Made by a program: the position numbers and the translations under genes. Below are positions 8,757 to 17,425 of a stretch of DNA of 64,000 nt, piece by piece. Each line of letters begins with the position of its first letter. Positions within the stretch are counted from its first letter, which is position 1. This stretch comes from JAUICS01 sp964384335 (GTDB taxonomy: Bacteria; Pseudomonadota; Alphaproteobacteria; Micavibrionales; Micavibrionaceae), in NCBI GenBank assembly GCA_964384335.1, contig CAYLKN010000003.1, positions 31,462-95,461 of the forward strand, in the 5' to 3' direction. The notes under the pieces are model-generated. The model saw only the letters and a list, made by a program, of their open reading frames with translations. It was not told the DNA's origin and ran no database searches.

Positions 8757-9788
8757 ATGCGCAAGAAAATTGATTTAAAGTCTGACTACTCGGAAATAGG
8801 TCATCCCGGAATTATCCAGGCCATCCACAATGCTTCACTTGAATCGCATGATACCTACGGTCTTGATATGTACACCGAGGAAGCAAAAACACTCATCAAG
8901 CAAAAAATTGGCCGGAATGATATTGACATCCACCTTATTCACGGGGGCACGCCGGCGAATGTTATCAATCTCAGTTTAATGCTAAGACCTTACGAATCAG
9001 TTGTTGCATGTGATTCTGGGCACATATCCGTGCATGAAACAGGGGCGATAGAAGCCACAGGTCGCAAAATCAATACCGTAAAAAATCACGATGGAAAATT
9101 AAAAGGTGAAGATATTAATGCCGTTTTAAAAGAACATCATTTCGAACATATGGTTATGCCTCGCGCCGTGTATATTACGCAGCCAAGCGAATACGGCGTT
9201 CTGTATTCCAGAAAGGAGCTTTCGGAAATCAGTCTTTTTTGCCGGAAAAACAATCTCTATTTATATATTGACGGCGCACGGATCGGAAGTGCGCTCGTGT
9301 CTGAATACGCGGATTTTACATTGCAGGACATTGCAGATTTTGCAGATGCGTTTTTTATTGGCGGCACCAAAAACGGTGCATTGTTTGGGGAGGCCATTGT
9401 ACTGGTCAATGATGACCTGAAACACAACTACCGCTATGCCCTGAAACAACGCGGCTTTCTTTTGGCAAAAGGGGCAGTTCTCGGAATACAGTTCACAGAA
9501 TTGTTCAAAGATAATCTGTTTTTCGATCTTGCCTGTCATGCCGATTCTATGGCCCGCAAATTGGTAAAGGCGCTTCAGGATTACGGGGCGGATTTCAGAA
9601 CACCCCCGCAAACCAATATGATTTTTCCTGTGCTGCCTCTGGATGTAGTTGAAAAGCTTGAGAAAAATTTCAACTTTTACAGATGGTCCGGGGAACAGGA
9701 AGATAAAGTCTGTATACGATTGCTGACTTCCTGGGCCACTCCGGAAAGTGATATTAATGCCTTTGCCGATGCTCTTGAAAAGCTTTAG
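8757..9788 (+). CDS. Low-specificity threonine aldolase / beta-eliminating lyase family protein
   Basis: A 343-residue PLP enzyme of fold type I. The cofactor lysine is expected at K205 in IGGTKNGALFGE, and the PLP-stacking and phosphate region is YIDGARIGSAL at about 170-180. HGGTPANVINLSLMLRPYE and DSGHISVHETGAIEATG match the aldolase family, which splits threonine or allo-threonine to glycine and acetaldehyde. The exact substrate is uncertain. Its last 35 bases overlap the convergent DUF971 gene. Confidence 0.85.
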   Translation: MRKKIDLKSDYSEIGHPGIIQAIHNASLESHDTYGLDMYTEEAKTLIKQKIGRNDIDIHLIHGGTPANVINLSLMLRPYESVVACDSGHISVHETGAIEATGRKINTVKNHDGKLKGEDINAVLKEHHFEHMVMPRAVYITQPSEYGVLYSRKELSEISLFCRKNNLYLYIDGARIGSALVSEYADFTLQDIADFADAFFIGGTKNGALFGEAIVLVNDDLKHNYRYALKQRGFLLAKGAVLGIQFTELFKDNLFFDLACHADSMARKLVKALQDYGADFRTPPQTNMIFPVLPLDVVEKLEKNFNFYRWSGEQEDKVCIRLLTSWATPESDINAFADALEKL

Positions 9789-10095
9789 CCATTTTGTAAA
9801 GCGCATCCCATGTATAAATTCCGGTTCTGTGACCATCGTCAAAGACAATGCGGACGGCATAATTGCCGACGGGTTTTATATTTGTGATCGCAACGTTTTG
9901 CTTGCCTGTAACCTGTATTTTGGCTGACGGATGATGTCCCTGAACCTCCGCAGAGGGACTTTCAACGCGCAGGTATTCGGCTGTTACCGGCAAGTCTTCC
10001 CCGTTATCGAAACTGATATAAAGGGTTTTCTCGGAAGATCTGTAGCGCAACTCGACAGGCCATGGCGGCATGTCAGTGTGCAGATTCTCGCTCAT
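9754..10095 (-). CDS. DUF971 protein (gamma-butyrobetaine-hydroxylase-like N-terminal domain)
   Basis: A 113-residue single-domain protein. The core matches the small DUF971/GBBH-like N-terminal domain: WPVELRYRSSEKTLYISFDN, LRVESPSAEVQGH and YAVRIVFDDGHRTGIYTWD. Bacterial stand-alone versions are often linked to Fe-S or molybdenum cofactor assembly, but the role here is unknown. A strong ribosome-binding site (GGAGG) precedes the ATG. Its start overlaps the stop of the upstream Nudix gene by 4 bases, so the two are translationally coupled. Confidence 0.85.
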   Translation of the reverse strand: MSENLHTDMPPWPVELRYRSSEKTLYISFDNGEDLPVTAEYLRVESPSAEVQGHHPSAKIQVTGKQNVAITNIKPVGNYAVRIVFDDGHRTGIYTWDALYKMAKAFQEHRQRH

Positions 10096-10520
10096 ACGGT
10101 CCTCCTTTTTTCAAAGTGGTAATCGGCCATCGCGTCGTCCAGAATAACGCCGTGGTCAAAGGCCAGATTACCGTCTTTCCAGTCTTTAACCAAAAACACC
10201 TCCGCCGCATCGTCCCCGGCCTTTGGAACCTGGCCTTCCGGCATATCTGCCCGGTACACGACCGAGACGGTATGGAACCGGGGATCGCGTTTCGGATCGG
10301 AATATACCCCGACAAGATGGATGCGGCCGACGGTAAGCTCCGTTTCCTCCAGTACCTCCCGCCGGCAGGCAGTCTCGACCGTTTCGCCGACATCCACAAA
10401 ACCGCCCGGAAGAGCAAGTTTTCCCTCGAAAGGAGGTTTTTTTCGCCGGATTAAAATAACACTGCCGTCGTGCCCGATGATCACACAGTCAACACATAGT
10501 TTTGGAGTTTCTAAAGACAT
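10092..10520 (-). CDS. Nudix hydrolase
   Basis: A 142-residue pyrophosphohydrolase. The full Nudix box runs from G40 to about residue 62: G-x5-E-x7-REVLEE, with the metal-binding REVLEETE. The N terminus (CVDCVIIGHDGSVILIRR) resembles ADP-ribose or nucleoside-diphosphate-sugar pyrophosphatases more than MutT, but the substrate cannot be assigned. It is the first gene of a two-gene unit with the DUF971 protein. Confidence 0.9.
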   Translation of the reverse strand: MSLETPKLCVDCVIIGHDGSVILIRRKKPPFEGKLALPGGFVDVGETVETACRREVLEETELTVGRIHLVGVYSDPKRDPRFHTVSVVYRADMPEGQVPKAGDDAAEVFLVKDWKDGNLAFDHGVILDDAMADYHFEKRRTV

Positions 10521-10633
10521 ATCAGAACCAGGTTATCAGACATGAAAAAAAGCAAAATCGACAATGAATTTCTATTTTTTTGTAATTTATTTTTCTTAAT
10601 CAGAATATGTCAGATTTTTAAAAAAAATAATAC

Positions 10634-10663
10634 TTGTATTTTATGTAAATTATTATGTATACT
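10634..10663 (+). promoter_or_regulatory. Orphan plus-strand sigma-70 promoter
   Basis: A -35 TTGTAT (10634-10639) and a strong -10 TATACT (10658-10663) are separated by 18 bases within very A/T-rich DNA. There is no plus-strand protein gene for 2.4 kb downstream; the first structure met is the terminator at 10749. Confidence 0.5.
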
Positions 10664-10669
10664 GAAAGT

Positions 10670-10778
10670 ATAAGCAGTGTTTTGAGAGAGACTTGAATTA
10701 TTGCTTTTTTAAAGTTTTAGTATGATCCATTCCGGTACCCATAACCTCGCGTCGTTCTTCGGAACGGCGCTTTTTTTT
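10670..10778 (+). ncRNA. Candidate small RNA (about 105-110 nt)
   Basis: Bounded by the promoter at 10634-10663 and the terminator ending at 10778, this segment would be transcribed alone on the plus strand, between the divergently read Nudix gene and the end of the YjbH-like gene. It contains only a ten-codon frame (TTG start near 10694, after GAGAGAG), so a leader peptide is possible but no gene follows. The RNA's 3' end overlaps the last bases of the YjbH-like gene on the other strand. No known RNA family was recognised; the existence of the transcript is inferred. Confidence 0.4.
10749..10778 (+). terminator. Strong intrinsic terminator with UUCG tetraloop
   Basis: A nine-base-pair stem (10749-10757 with 10762-10770, one G-T wobble) closes the exceptionally stable loop C(TTCG)G and is followed by eight T residues (10771-10778). 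The T-run is on the plus strand only, so it terminates plus-strand transcription and not the YjbH-like gene, whose stop codon it abuts. Confidence 0.85.
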
Positions 10779-12927
10779 ATCTGACAATATCCCTGAAAGA
10801 GGTGTAATGATACCGCTTTGAAAGCGGCTGTGTTTTTTCGTAGAGCGGGAAGGGAATATCAAGGCTCTGGCCTGAATCTCTTGCAAGAGGTTCAAGATCA
10901 AGACGCACCCCGAAATTTTCCGGCTTAAGATCGAGGCTGTAAAAAGGAATGGCAATGGTAAAACCACCAACAATATTGGCGCGTGCGCCAAAACTGTCCT
11001 CTTCGGCTTTATTCGTAACGGTCACATAGGTTCTCAGTTTAACGTCGGCATTCAGGATTGCATTCAGGGCCAGTGTACTTCCCCAGTCTCCGGCAAGGTA
11101 CCGGCCTCCCCTTAACTGAATCGTATTGGACGTTTCAGGCAACTCATAGAAGAAATCGACGTGGCCCGTCGCTGTGTTCCGGTCCTGAAAAGCCAGGCCC
11201 AGAAAATTATCGGGCTCGCGTTTGAATACATGGTGAAGGTTTGCGCCAAGTGCGTAACGTTTATGAAAGGGCCTGTACAAAATCTGTCCCCCGTACCCTC
11301 CGAACATTTCTTCAAGAAAGCCGCCGCCGAGGTCCAGGTATAGATCGGTTGCTACAGTCCGCCGGTAGGCGGCATAAAATCTGTCTATAGCGCCCGGCTT
11401 GTCGGCAAAATCCCCAAGATCACTGCGTACCGGATCGATACGTGTTTTACGAAGACTGGTCACTTCCTGTATGTTGTCGATGATATTCAGCCTTAAATCC
11501 GTGTTAAAAGAGAGATGTTTAAAAGGCATAAACGCGAGGGAGGATATAAATCCCGTTCTGTACAGAACGCCGATGTCATCCTCGAATATTGATGCATCCT
11601 GATCCAGAATAAACCGGGTGCGCAGTAGTCTCCGGCCGGAAAGTAATCCCGCGGATTTGTCTTCGGGCGCAAACTCTGTTGCCTTCCAGACTTCCTGGAT
11701 GCTTCCGCCACCTTTTAAATGCGCTTTTTCCAGTGTTCTGCGGTCGATTTCAAGACGGCGTCCGTTTAACCCTCCGTAAACCGGCGTAACGGAAATCATG
11801 CCGTGATTCTCACCGGCCGTGTTCGCAATGATGCGCAGGGCCAATCCAGTCTGCCGGTAAAAAGGCGCGGTATTGTTCAGATGTACTGAACCGGCACTTT
11901 CCTCACGCAAAAGAGTATTACCGGACATCATACCCAGATCCAGATTATGTTTGAAGGCCGTGTGATTTCTTTCCAGAAAGTCTGTGCGCTCCGGTCTGCC
12001 CGGCCTGACGGGTTCGGCCGCAATCCGTTGATCATCATCTTTTTCCGCCGCGGCGGGTCTGTATTTCATATTGACCCTTCCAATGACCTTATCACCGCCA
12101 AGCGTTCCAAGACTGAAATCAAGCCATGGCAAAAGATTTTTTGTGAATTCTGCAGACCAGGGTGCGGGAGAATCAAAGCCAAAAGATTTTGCCTCGGAAA
12201 CATATCTGTCCGCACCCCAGCCCAGTTTAAATCCCCACTCTTTATCCGGTGATATATAGGCAAGGTTGCCAAAAATTCCGGCCCGCCTGCCGCTGAACCA
12301 GTTCTCCGGTGCATTGGGATCCTCCCCTGTGAGTGTGCGCTTTTGATCAAAATGCCCGATAAACAGACCAAGCGGATTGCGTATATGCCCCGCACTTCCC
12401 AGGCGGCCCCAGGCCATGCCTCCAGTTACACTGAAATCGTAAAACCGTTTGGAGAAAGAAAGATACTCTGATGCCGTTCTCTTGTGCCCGGTTGCCGAGA
12501 TAAGGCCGAGCGTTGCTTCCGGCCGGTACGGCCCTTCCTTCATAAATCTGTATTTGAGGTCAAAGCCCGGATACAACCTGTTTGCGCCCTCGTTTAAATC
12601 GGAAACCTCTGCAGTCTGCCTGAAACCAAGATAAAGATCGTCAAGAACCTGATACCCGAAAACACCATGTACATAGGGGTCGGAAACGGCTACTTCACCC
12701 AGAACGAAACCCTTGGGCGGTAAATAGGCCGAGGGTGAAGTATCAGGGGACAAAGTGTCGATTGACAGATACGGAGGTATGCTTTGCCGCTTGAGGCTTT
12801 TATTCTCCTGCGCCGAACCAGGAAACGCCACGAATAATATGAAAACAAAAAAGAGAACAGGGCAAAAGGCGAAGGCTTTCAGCCGTTTTTGCGAGCATAT
12901 ATTCGCATGCTGCACTGCATTACGCAC
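10777..12927 (-). CDS. YjbH/GfcD-like outer-membrane beta-barrel protein (exopolysaccharide export associated)
   Basis: About 716 residues from a GTG at 12927 (GTG at 12915 also possible); the only in-frame ATG lies upstream at 13146, inside the divergent kinase gene, and is unlikely. The product begins with a hydrophobic signal segment (FFVFILFVAFPGSAQE). The rest is rich in alternating aromatic/polar beta strands and has YjbH-type sequence such as DDLYLGFRQTAEV, LYPGFDLKYRF and RRAGIFGNLAYIS. YjbH proteins are paired outer-membrane barrels linked to surface polysaccharide secretion in E. coli. No polysaccharide genes are adjacent, so the cargo is unknown. Confidence 0.75.
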   Translation of the reverse strand: MRNAVQHANICSQKRLKAFAFCPVLFFVFILFVAFPGSAQENKSLKRQSIPPYLSIDTLSPDTSPSAYLPPKGFVLGEVAVSDPYVHGVFGYQVLDDLYLGFRQTAEVSDLNEGANRLYPGFDLKYRFMKEGPYRPEATLGLISATGHKRTASEYLSFSKRFYDFSVTGGMAWGRLGSAGHIRNPLGLFIGHFDQKRTLTGEDPNAPENWFSGRRAGIFGNLAYISPDKEWGFKLGWGADRYVSEAKSFGFDSPAPWSAEFTKNLLPWLDFSLGTLGGDKVIGRVNMKYRPAAAEKDDDQRIAAEPVRPGRPERTDFLERNHTAFKHNLDLGMMSGNTLLREESAGSVHLNNTAPFYRQTGLALRIIANTAGENHGMISVTPVYGGLNGRRLEIDRRTLEKAHLKGGGSIQEVWKATEFAPEDKSAGLLSGRRLLRTRFILDQDASIFEDDIGVLYRTGFISSLAFMPFKHLSFNTDLRLNIIDNIQEVTSLRKTRIDPVRSDLGDFADKPGAIDRFYAAYRRTVATDLYLDLGGGFLEEMFGGYGGQILYRPFHKRYALGANLHHVFKREPDNFLGLAFQDRNTATGHVDFFYELPETSNTIQLRGGRYLAGDWGSTLALNAILNADVKLRTYVTVTNKAEEDSFGARANIVGGFTIAIPFYSLDLKPENFGVRLDLEPLARDSGQSLDIPFPLYEKTQPLSKRYHYTSFRDIVR

Positions 12928-13067
12928 CCGAGATTTAATACTTTTGTTTCCATTTTGAGAATTCAGGTGTGCATGGGTACATATTCCAAAGGTGGTACAG
13001 GATTTGCATATATACTTATGATAGTAAATTTGATTTCTATCATTCGCGGTTAAAGGGTTTTGGGTTA

Positions 13068-15314
13068 ATGCAAAAAAAACGGGAATCTTCAAGGCATAAC
13101 AGCGGGGATAGGTTCGGTGAGATATTCGTAAACCGGCTAAAGCCAAATTTATCCAAAAACTACATACTTATTATAGCTACCATTTTTTGCATTACGCTCT
13201 CAATCCTGAATGCAGTTTTTCTGTTTAACGATGCACAAATTTCGGAAAATACGTCTCAGTATATCGAATTCGGAATTCTCTCCGCACTTGCCGTGTTAAA
13301 CCTTGTCATCATGAGTTTTTTTCTTATTCGTCTGTCCTGGCTGCGCCGTTTTAAAAGTGTGAGTGAAGATCTTACGCAATCCACTCTTCAGGGCCTGATG
13401 CTGTATGACAGGAAAGGTCGTTTCCTTTATGCGAATAAAACGGCTGAAGATCTTGCTCCTGTTCTGTTCAAAAACAACGAACACAAAAACATCGAAAAAT
13501 TAATTGATTTTATTTTAAAGTGCGACACCGACGAAAGTTATAATATCAAAACACATAACCAGATTTCAGGTTCCTATTTTATTCCCGAACTTAAAGATTT
13601 CCGTCATATTATCGTGGTTTCTGACGTATCGAAAAAGAGTCTTCTGGTCCAGATGCAGAATGACAGGGAAGGTCATCTTGTTATGATAACCGATATCAGT
13701 GCCGTCAAAAATCAACACAGGAACATGCATGAACTTACCTACCAAAACCAACTGCTTCTTTTCAGTGCGGAGATTATTCCAAATGGAATACTTGTGTTTG
13801 AAACCCATCCGAACGGGAATTTTATTGCCTATGCTAATAACGCCTTTTGTAAGTTTCTTGGCAGACCGCTCAGTAAAGTGGCAGGGCGTCGCTTTGATGA
13901 TCTTGTAACCGAACTGAATATCATTGACAGGGATCGATTAGAGGATATTTATACCGCCCTTGATAAGGGGGAAACGCCTGCGCATTTCGTTACCTTGCCT
14001 GATTACGATAAAACCATGGATCCGGTCCAAAAGCTTCATCACCGTCTTACTTTCGTTAGGAAAGAAAGTGAAAAAGATGGTTTTGAAGCTGTCATCGTTA
14101 CTCAAAACGATATTACGGATATGGTTTTGCAGGAAACCCGCCTCGCCCAGTCTCACAAGCTTGAGGCCCTTGGAAAGCTTTCCGGCGGGATCGCTCATGA
14201 CTTTAACAACATCCTTTCGATTATCGACGGATATACCCTGCTTCTTTTATCGAAAATTGATGAAAAAGGGGAAGAAACCGAATATCTGAATCGTATCTCC
14301 CGTGCGACGCAAAAAGGTTCGAAACTGACGCGCCAGTTATTGTCCTTCGGACGCCAGAAAGTGTTCCGGGACGATAACATCATCGATCTGGTGCAAACCC
14401 TTAAAGAACAGGCGACTTTGATCAAACCGCTGCTTAACGAAACGATTCAGTTTGACTTAAAGATTCCTGACACACCTTTATATATTGAATCGCATGCCGA
14501 TAGCATTCCAAGAATATTGATAAACATGTCCGTTAATTCCAGAGATGCTATGCCTGAAGGCGGGAAACTCACAATCAGCGCGGAGGCAGTCTCATCAGTT
14601 AAAAGCGGGAAAACAAAAGCCGCACTTCTGAGAATAAGTGATACCGGCCATGGCATTGATGAAGCCAGCCGAAATAAAATTTTTGACCCGTTTTATACCA
14701 CCAAGGATCAGGGCAAAGGCACGGGACTGGGTCTTTCAATGGTTTACGGACTTGTCAAACAAATGAACGGTGACATTGAATTTACGACGGAGGCCGGAAA
14801 GGGGACAGAGTTCAGAATATACCTTCCCCTTACGAACAAAAAAACAACCAGCAACATTGCAACCACCAAAAAGTCTGGTGAGAATGATATTCTGGCCGGT
14901 AAAACAGTCCTTCTTGCTGAGGATGAACCGGATATTCTGGTTATCATGGAAAAAATGCTGGAAGGTATGGGGCTTGAAGTTCTTAAAGCCTTAAACGGAA
15001 ATGAAGCCTTGTCAGTTCAGGACGAATATGAAGGCAATATCGATTTTCTCGTATCTGACGTTGTTATGCCGGAAATGAACGGATTGCATCTCTCAAAACT
15101 TATCAGGGAATTCCATCCTGACATACAGGTTCTTTTTATTACAGGCTATCCCGCGCACAGTGAGAATATAAAGGTCACTATTCCAAAAGAGCTTGAACTT
15201 CTCTCAAAACCGGTAAGCAAGGAAGTTCTTGAGGCAAAACTGGTTGCAATGATCCAAAAAAGCAGCGGTAATTTGCACAAAGATCAGGAAAGAAAAATTG
15301 TGAGCAATGTATAA
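13068..15314 (+). CDS. CckA-type hybrid sensor histidine kinase (two TM helices, PAS, HisKA, HATPase, receiver)
   Basis: A 748-residue membrane kinase from ATG 13068; the frame is open to 12969 but that extension has no family character. Two N-terminal helices (ILIIATIFCITLSILNAVFLF and ILSALAVLNLVIMSFFLI) are followed by one or two PAS domains, and the H-box GKLSGGIAHDFNNILSIIDGY with the phospho-accepting His near residue 377. N and G boxes (NMSVNSRDAM, DTGHGID, GTGLGLSMVYG) follow, then a C-terminal receiver with the acceptor Asp in VSDVVMPEMNG. The layout and H-box fit CckA, which controls CtrA in alphaproteobacteria. Orthology is inferred; HDFNN kinases have many paralogues. Confidence 0.85.
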   Translation: MQKKRESSRHNSGDRFGEIFVNRLKPNLSKNYILIIATIFCITLSILNAVFLFNDAQISENTSQYIEFGILSALAVLNLVIMSFFLIRLSWLRRFKSVSEDLTQSTLQGLMLYDRKGRFLYANKTAEDLAPVLFKNNEHKNIEKLIDFILKCDTDESYNIKTHNQISGSYFIPELKDFRHIIVVSDVSKKSLLVQMQNDREGHLVMITDISAVKNQHRNMHELTYQNQLLLFSAEIIPNGILVFETHPNGNFIAYANNAFCKFLGRPLSKVAGRRFDDLVTELNIIDRDRLEDIYTALDKGETPAHFVTLPDYDKTMDPVQKLHHRLTFVRKESEKDGFEAVIVTQNDITDMVLQETRLAQSHKLEALGKLSGGIAHDFNNILSIIDGYTLLLLSKIDEKGEETEYLNRISRATQKGSKLTRQLLSFGRQKVFRDDNIIDLVQTLKEQATLIKPLLNETIQFDLKIPDTPLYIESHADSIPRILINMSVNSRDAMPEGGKLTISAEAVSSVKSGKTKAALLRISDTGHGIDEASRNKIFDPFYTTKDQGKGTGLGLSMVYGLVKQMNGDIEFTTEAGKGTEFRIYLPLTNKKTTSNIATTKKSGENDILAGKTVLLAEDEPDILVIMEKMLEGMGLEVLKALNGNEALSVQDEYEGNIDFLVSDVVMPEMNGLHLSKLIREFHPDIQVLFITGYPAHSENIKVTIPKELELLSKPVSKEVLEAKLVAMIQKSSGNLHKDQERKIVSNV

Positions 15315-15357
15315 AAATGCCCGTTTGAAACTGTAATAAGATGACAAGGAGAAAAAA

Positions 15358-15786
15358 GTGGACGCCTCTAAATCAAAAAATATAGCCAAACTCAGAGTCC
15401 TGATCGTTGACGACCAGTCCGATGTTCGGTCCATGTTGCGCACCATGCTTGGTGAACTTGGCATAACACAGGTGTTTGAAGCGGCCGAAGGACGGGAAGC
15501 CATGAACTTTCTTGATGCGGCTGTGGACTTTGTGGATATGATCATCTGTGACTGGAATATGCCGAAAATGACCGGGGTTGAGGTTTTGCGGCAGTTACGG
15601 AGCGTTTATGCCGATATTCCTTTTCTTATGCTGACCGCACGGAACGATATGGACTCTGTGTTTGAGGCCAAGGCGGCCGGTGTTACGGCCTATATCCGCA
15701 AACCGTTTTCTCCGGCCCAGCTTGAAGCCAAAATCCGCATCGTCATGCACCGAATGGAAAAGGAAAAAGCCGTCGCTTTGTCCTGA
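15358..15786 (+). CDS. Single-domain response regulator (CheY-like)
   Basis: A 142-residue receiver with no output domain. Acidic pocket DD at 18-19, phospho-acceptor D65 in MIICDWNMPKM, and the conserved Thr and Lys in LMLTAR and YIRKPFSPAQL. The GTG start is chosen because AAGGAG lies 6 bases upstream. It follows the hybrid kinase by 43 bases and may exchange phosphate with it, although its motif is closer to chemotaxis CheY than to CpdR or DivK. Confidence 0.9.
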   Translation: MDASKSKNIAKLRVLIVDDQSDVRSMLRTMLGELGITQVFEAAEGREAMNFLDAAVDFVDMIICDWNMPKMTGVEVLRQLRSVYADIPFLMLTARNDMDSVFEAKAAGVTAYIRKPFSPAQLEAKIRIVMHRMEKEKAVALS

Positions 15787-15798
15787 AGGCAACCTGCC

Positions 15799-17409
15799 TT
15801 AAAACAAGGCGGCGTACCAGGCAGGAATAAACGCTCCCGAATGCCGTGTCATCTCGCAAAAAAAGAAAAACAGAATGAAAACTGCCATCTTTGCCGCCAG
15901 ACCCAGTTTTCCCTGTTTCGCTTTGATAAGCTTGATCTGATTTTTTGGAAGAACACCGTTCAGACTGCGTCTGAGCGTATTTTCAGAAAGCGTGTCGGCA
16001 ATGGGTTTTACGGATAAAACCGCAATAACAAGGACAAGTGCGTCCACTGCAATATTCAGAAGCGGAAAATTCAGAAATGACAGAATGTTGCTTCGTAAAC
16101 CCGCAAGAAAATAAAGTGAGAAAAATACGGCCGCCAGAAAAATTGAAAGGCCCATTCCGATCTGTCGGGGGCGCTTTGTCAGTATTTTCAAAATTGCCTC
16201 ACAGGCGTTTTCCAGGGCGTGAATAAACTGTTTTGAAACGCCGAAAGGGTAACGTTTCCTGAAGGCCGTTTCGGCTTTGCTGTGTCCGTATTTTGAGACC
16301 AGTATCAGCATCTCCCTGATCAGTCTGTAACCCGCCGCCTTGCGAATGGCTCTGACAGGCGGGGCTTTGCCATCAAGGCTTTTTCTAAGTTCCTGAAAGC
16401 CCTCACGAACCATTGTATCCAGAAAATTCGGAGTTTCCATTAACTTGCACTGATACCCGAAGAATTTCGTTTTTAATAACTTTTTACCAATGCGTATATT
16501 AATAGTTCCTGCCGGAAGCTGTACTTTATATTTAAGATTTATAACGTCCTCACCCCTGTTTTTCCCGGAAATGTGCCGATCAGGCCCGCCGTCTTCCAAA
16601 AGAAGGACGGCGGCATGTTTGTGAGCGGCAAGCTTGTTGCCGAGAGCCTGAACTGTTTTTTCCATCCATTCCGGGAGATCGTTCTTCTGGACTTTCAAAT
16701 TTGCTTCGGCATGAATTTCAAGTGTCGCAACATGACTGAAGTATCCGGTCGCCTTACAGGGTGCACATTTTGTCTGCCCCCTTCCATTACACGTATGACA
16801 GGAAACCTGCCCCGTTTGCCCGCAGCTTGAACAGGACTGATTTCCGCGGCCGCCACATCTTCTGCAGGATGTTTCCTGCCCGGAACTGTCTCTGGATCTT
16901 CCTCTTCCGCTGCATGACGGGCATGTTTCAACGCGTCTTCCATGACATTTTGTGCAGGTCTGTTTTCCTGATCCGTGACAGCGTGAACAGTGTGAGTTTG
17001 CTTTACCGCCACACGCAGAACATTTTTCATGTGCCACCAGATGGTGCGTCTGCTCATCCAGACGGAGGTCTTTTCCTGATATGCCATATCCTTTGTCCTG
17101 TCTCTGATTGAAAGAATGGACAAGGTGATTTCTCACATTGTTTTTTTTCAGAAGGCTTTCCTGGAGCTTTTCAGCAGCCTGTCTGATCTGATCCGGTGAG
17201 GATACAATCTGGCCTTTTGTTTCTCTTCCGACGATTTTTTTCTGTGCAAGATAGGGTTTGGGATGAATCTCCATTAAGGTTTCGAATTCATAAAGCGCAC
17301 CTTCAAAACCGCTCATGACGATTTCTTTCTCCGAAACACCATTGCCCCTGGCAAGGCTTTTTACTTTCTTAAAAGCCTTTTGAGGAAGTGAAGAATCAAG
17401 CGCCTTCAT
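15799..17409 (-). CDS. Membrane protein with eight CXXC zinc-binding motifs (DnaJ-like Cys-rich region)
   Basis: A 536-residue protein of unknown function. Residues 130-218 hold eight CXXC motifs: C130/133, 141/144, 152/155, 163/166, 182/185, 193/196, 204/207 and 215/218. They are spaced 11 residues apart in two groups of four, several in the DnaJ form CxxCxGxG. By analogy with DnaJ this could bind four zinc ions. There is no J domain and no DnaJ substrate-binding domain. The C terminus has about three hydrophobic helices (for example IFLAAVFFSLYFLAGL and AVFILFFFF). A basic N-terminal region precedes the cysteines. Its gene neighbours give no clear clue. Confidence 0.7.
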   Translation of the reverse strand: MKALDSSLPQKAFKKVKSLARGNGVSEKEIVMSGFEGALYEFETLMEIHPKPYLAQKKIVGRETKGQIVSSPDQIRQAAEKLQESLLKKNNVRNHLVHSFNQRQDKGYGISGKDLRLDEQTHHLVAHEKCSACGGKANSHCSRCHGSGKQTCTKCHGRRVETCPSCSGRGRSRDSSGQETSCRRCGGRGNQSCSSCGQTGQVSCHTCNGRGQTKCAPCKATGYFSHVATLEIHAEANLKVQKNDLPEWMEKTVQALGNKLAAHKHAAVLLLEDGGPDRHISGKNRGEDVINLKYKVQLPAGTINIRIGKKLLKTKFFGYQCKLMETPNFLDTMVREGFQELRKSLDGKAPPVRAIRKAAGYRLIREMLILVSKYGHSKAETAFRKRYPFGVSKQFIHALENACEAILKILTKRPRQIGMGLSIFLAAVFFSLYFLAGLRSNILSFLNFPLLNIAVDALVLVIAVLSVKPIADTLSENTLRRSLNGVLPKNQIKLIKAKQGKLGLAAKMAVFILFFFFCEMTRHSGAFIPAWYAALF

Positions 17410-17425
17410 CTGGTTTTATTTGGAT

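Noticed and set aside
12969..13067. Upstream extension of the hybrid kinase gene
   Set aside because: The 33 extra residues lack family similarity and lie in the divergent promoter region; Met at 13068 fits better.
12928..13146. Upstream extension of the YjbH-like gene to an ATG at 13146
   Set aside because: It would place 73 residues before the signal peptide and overlap the divergent kinase gene.
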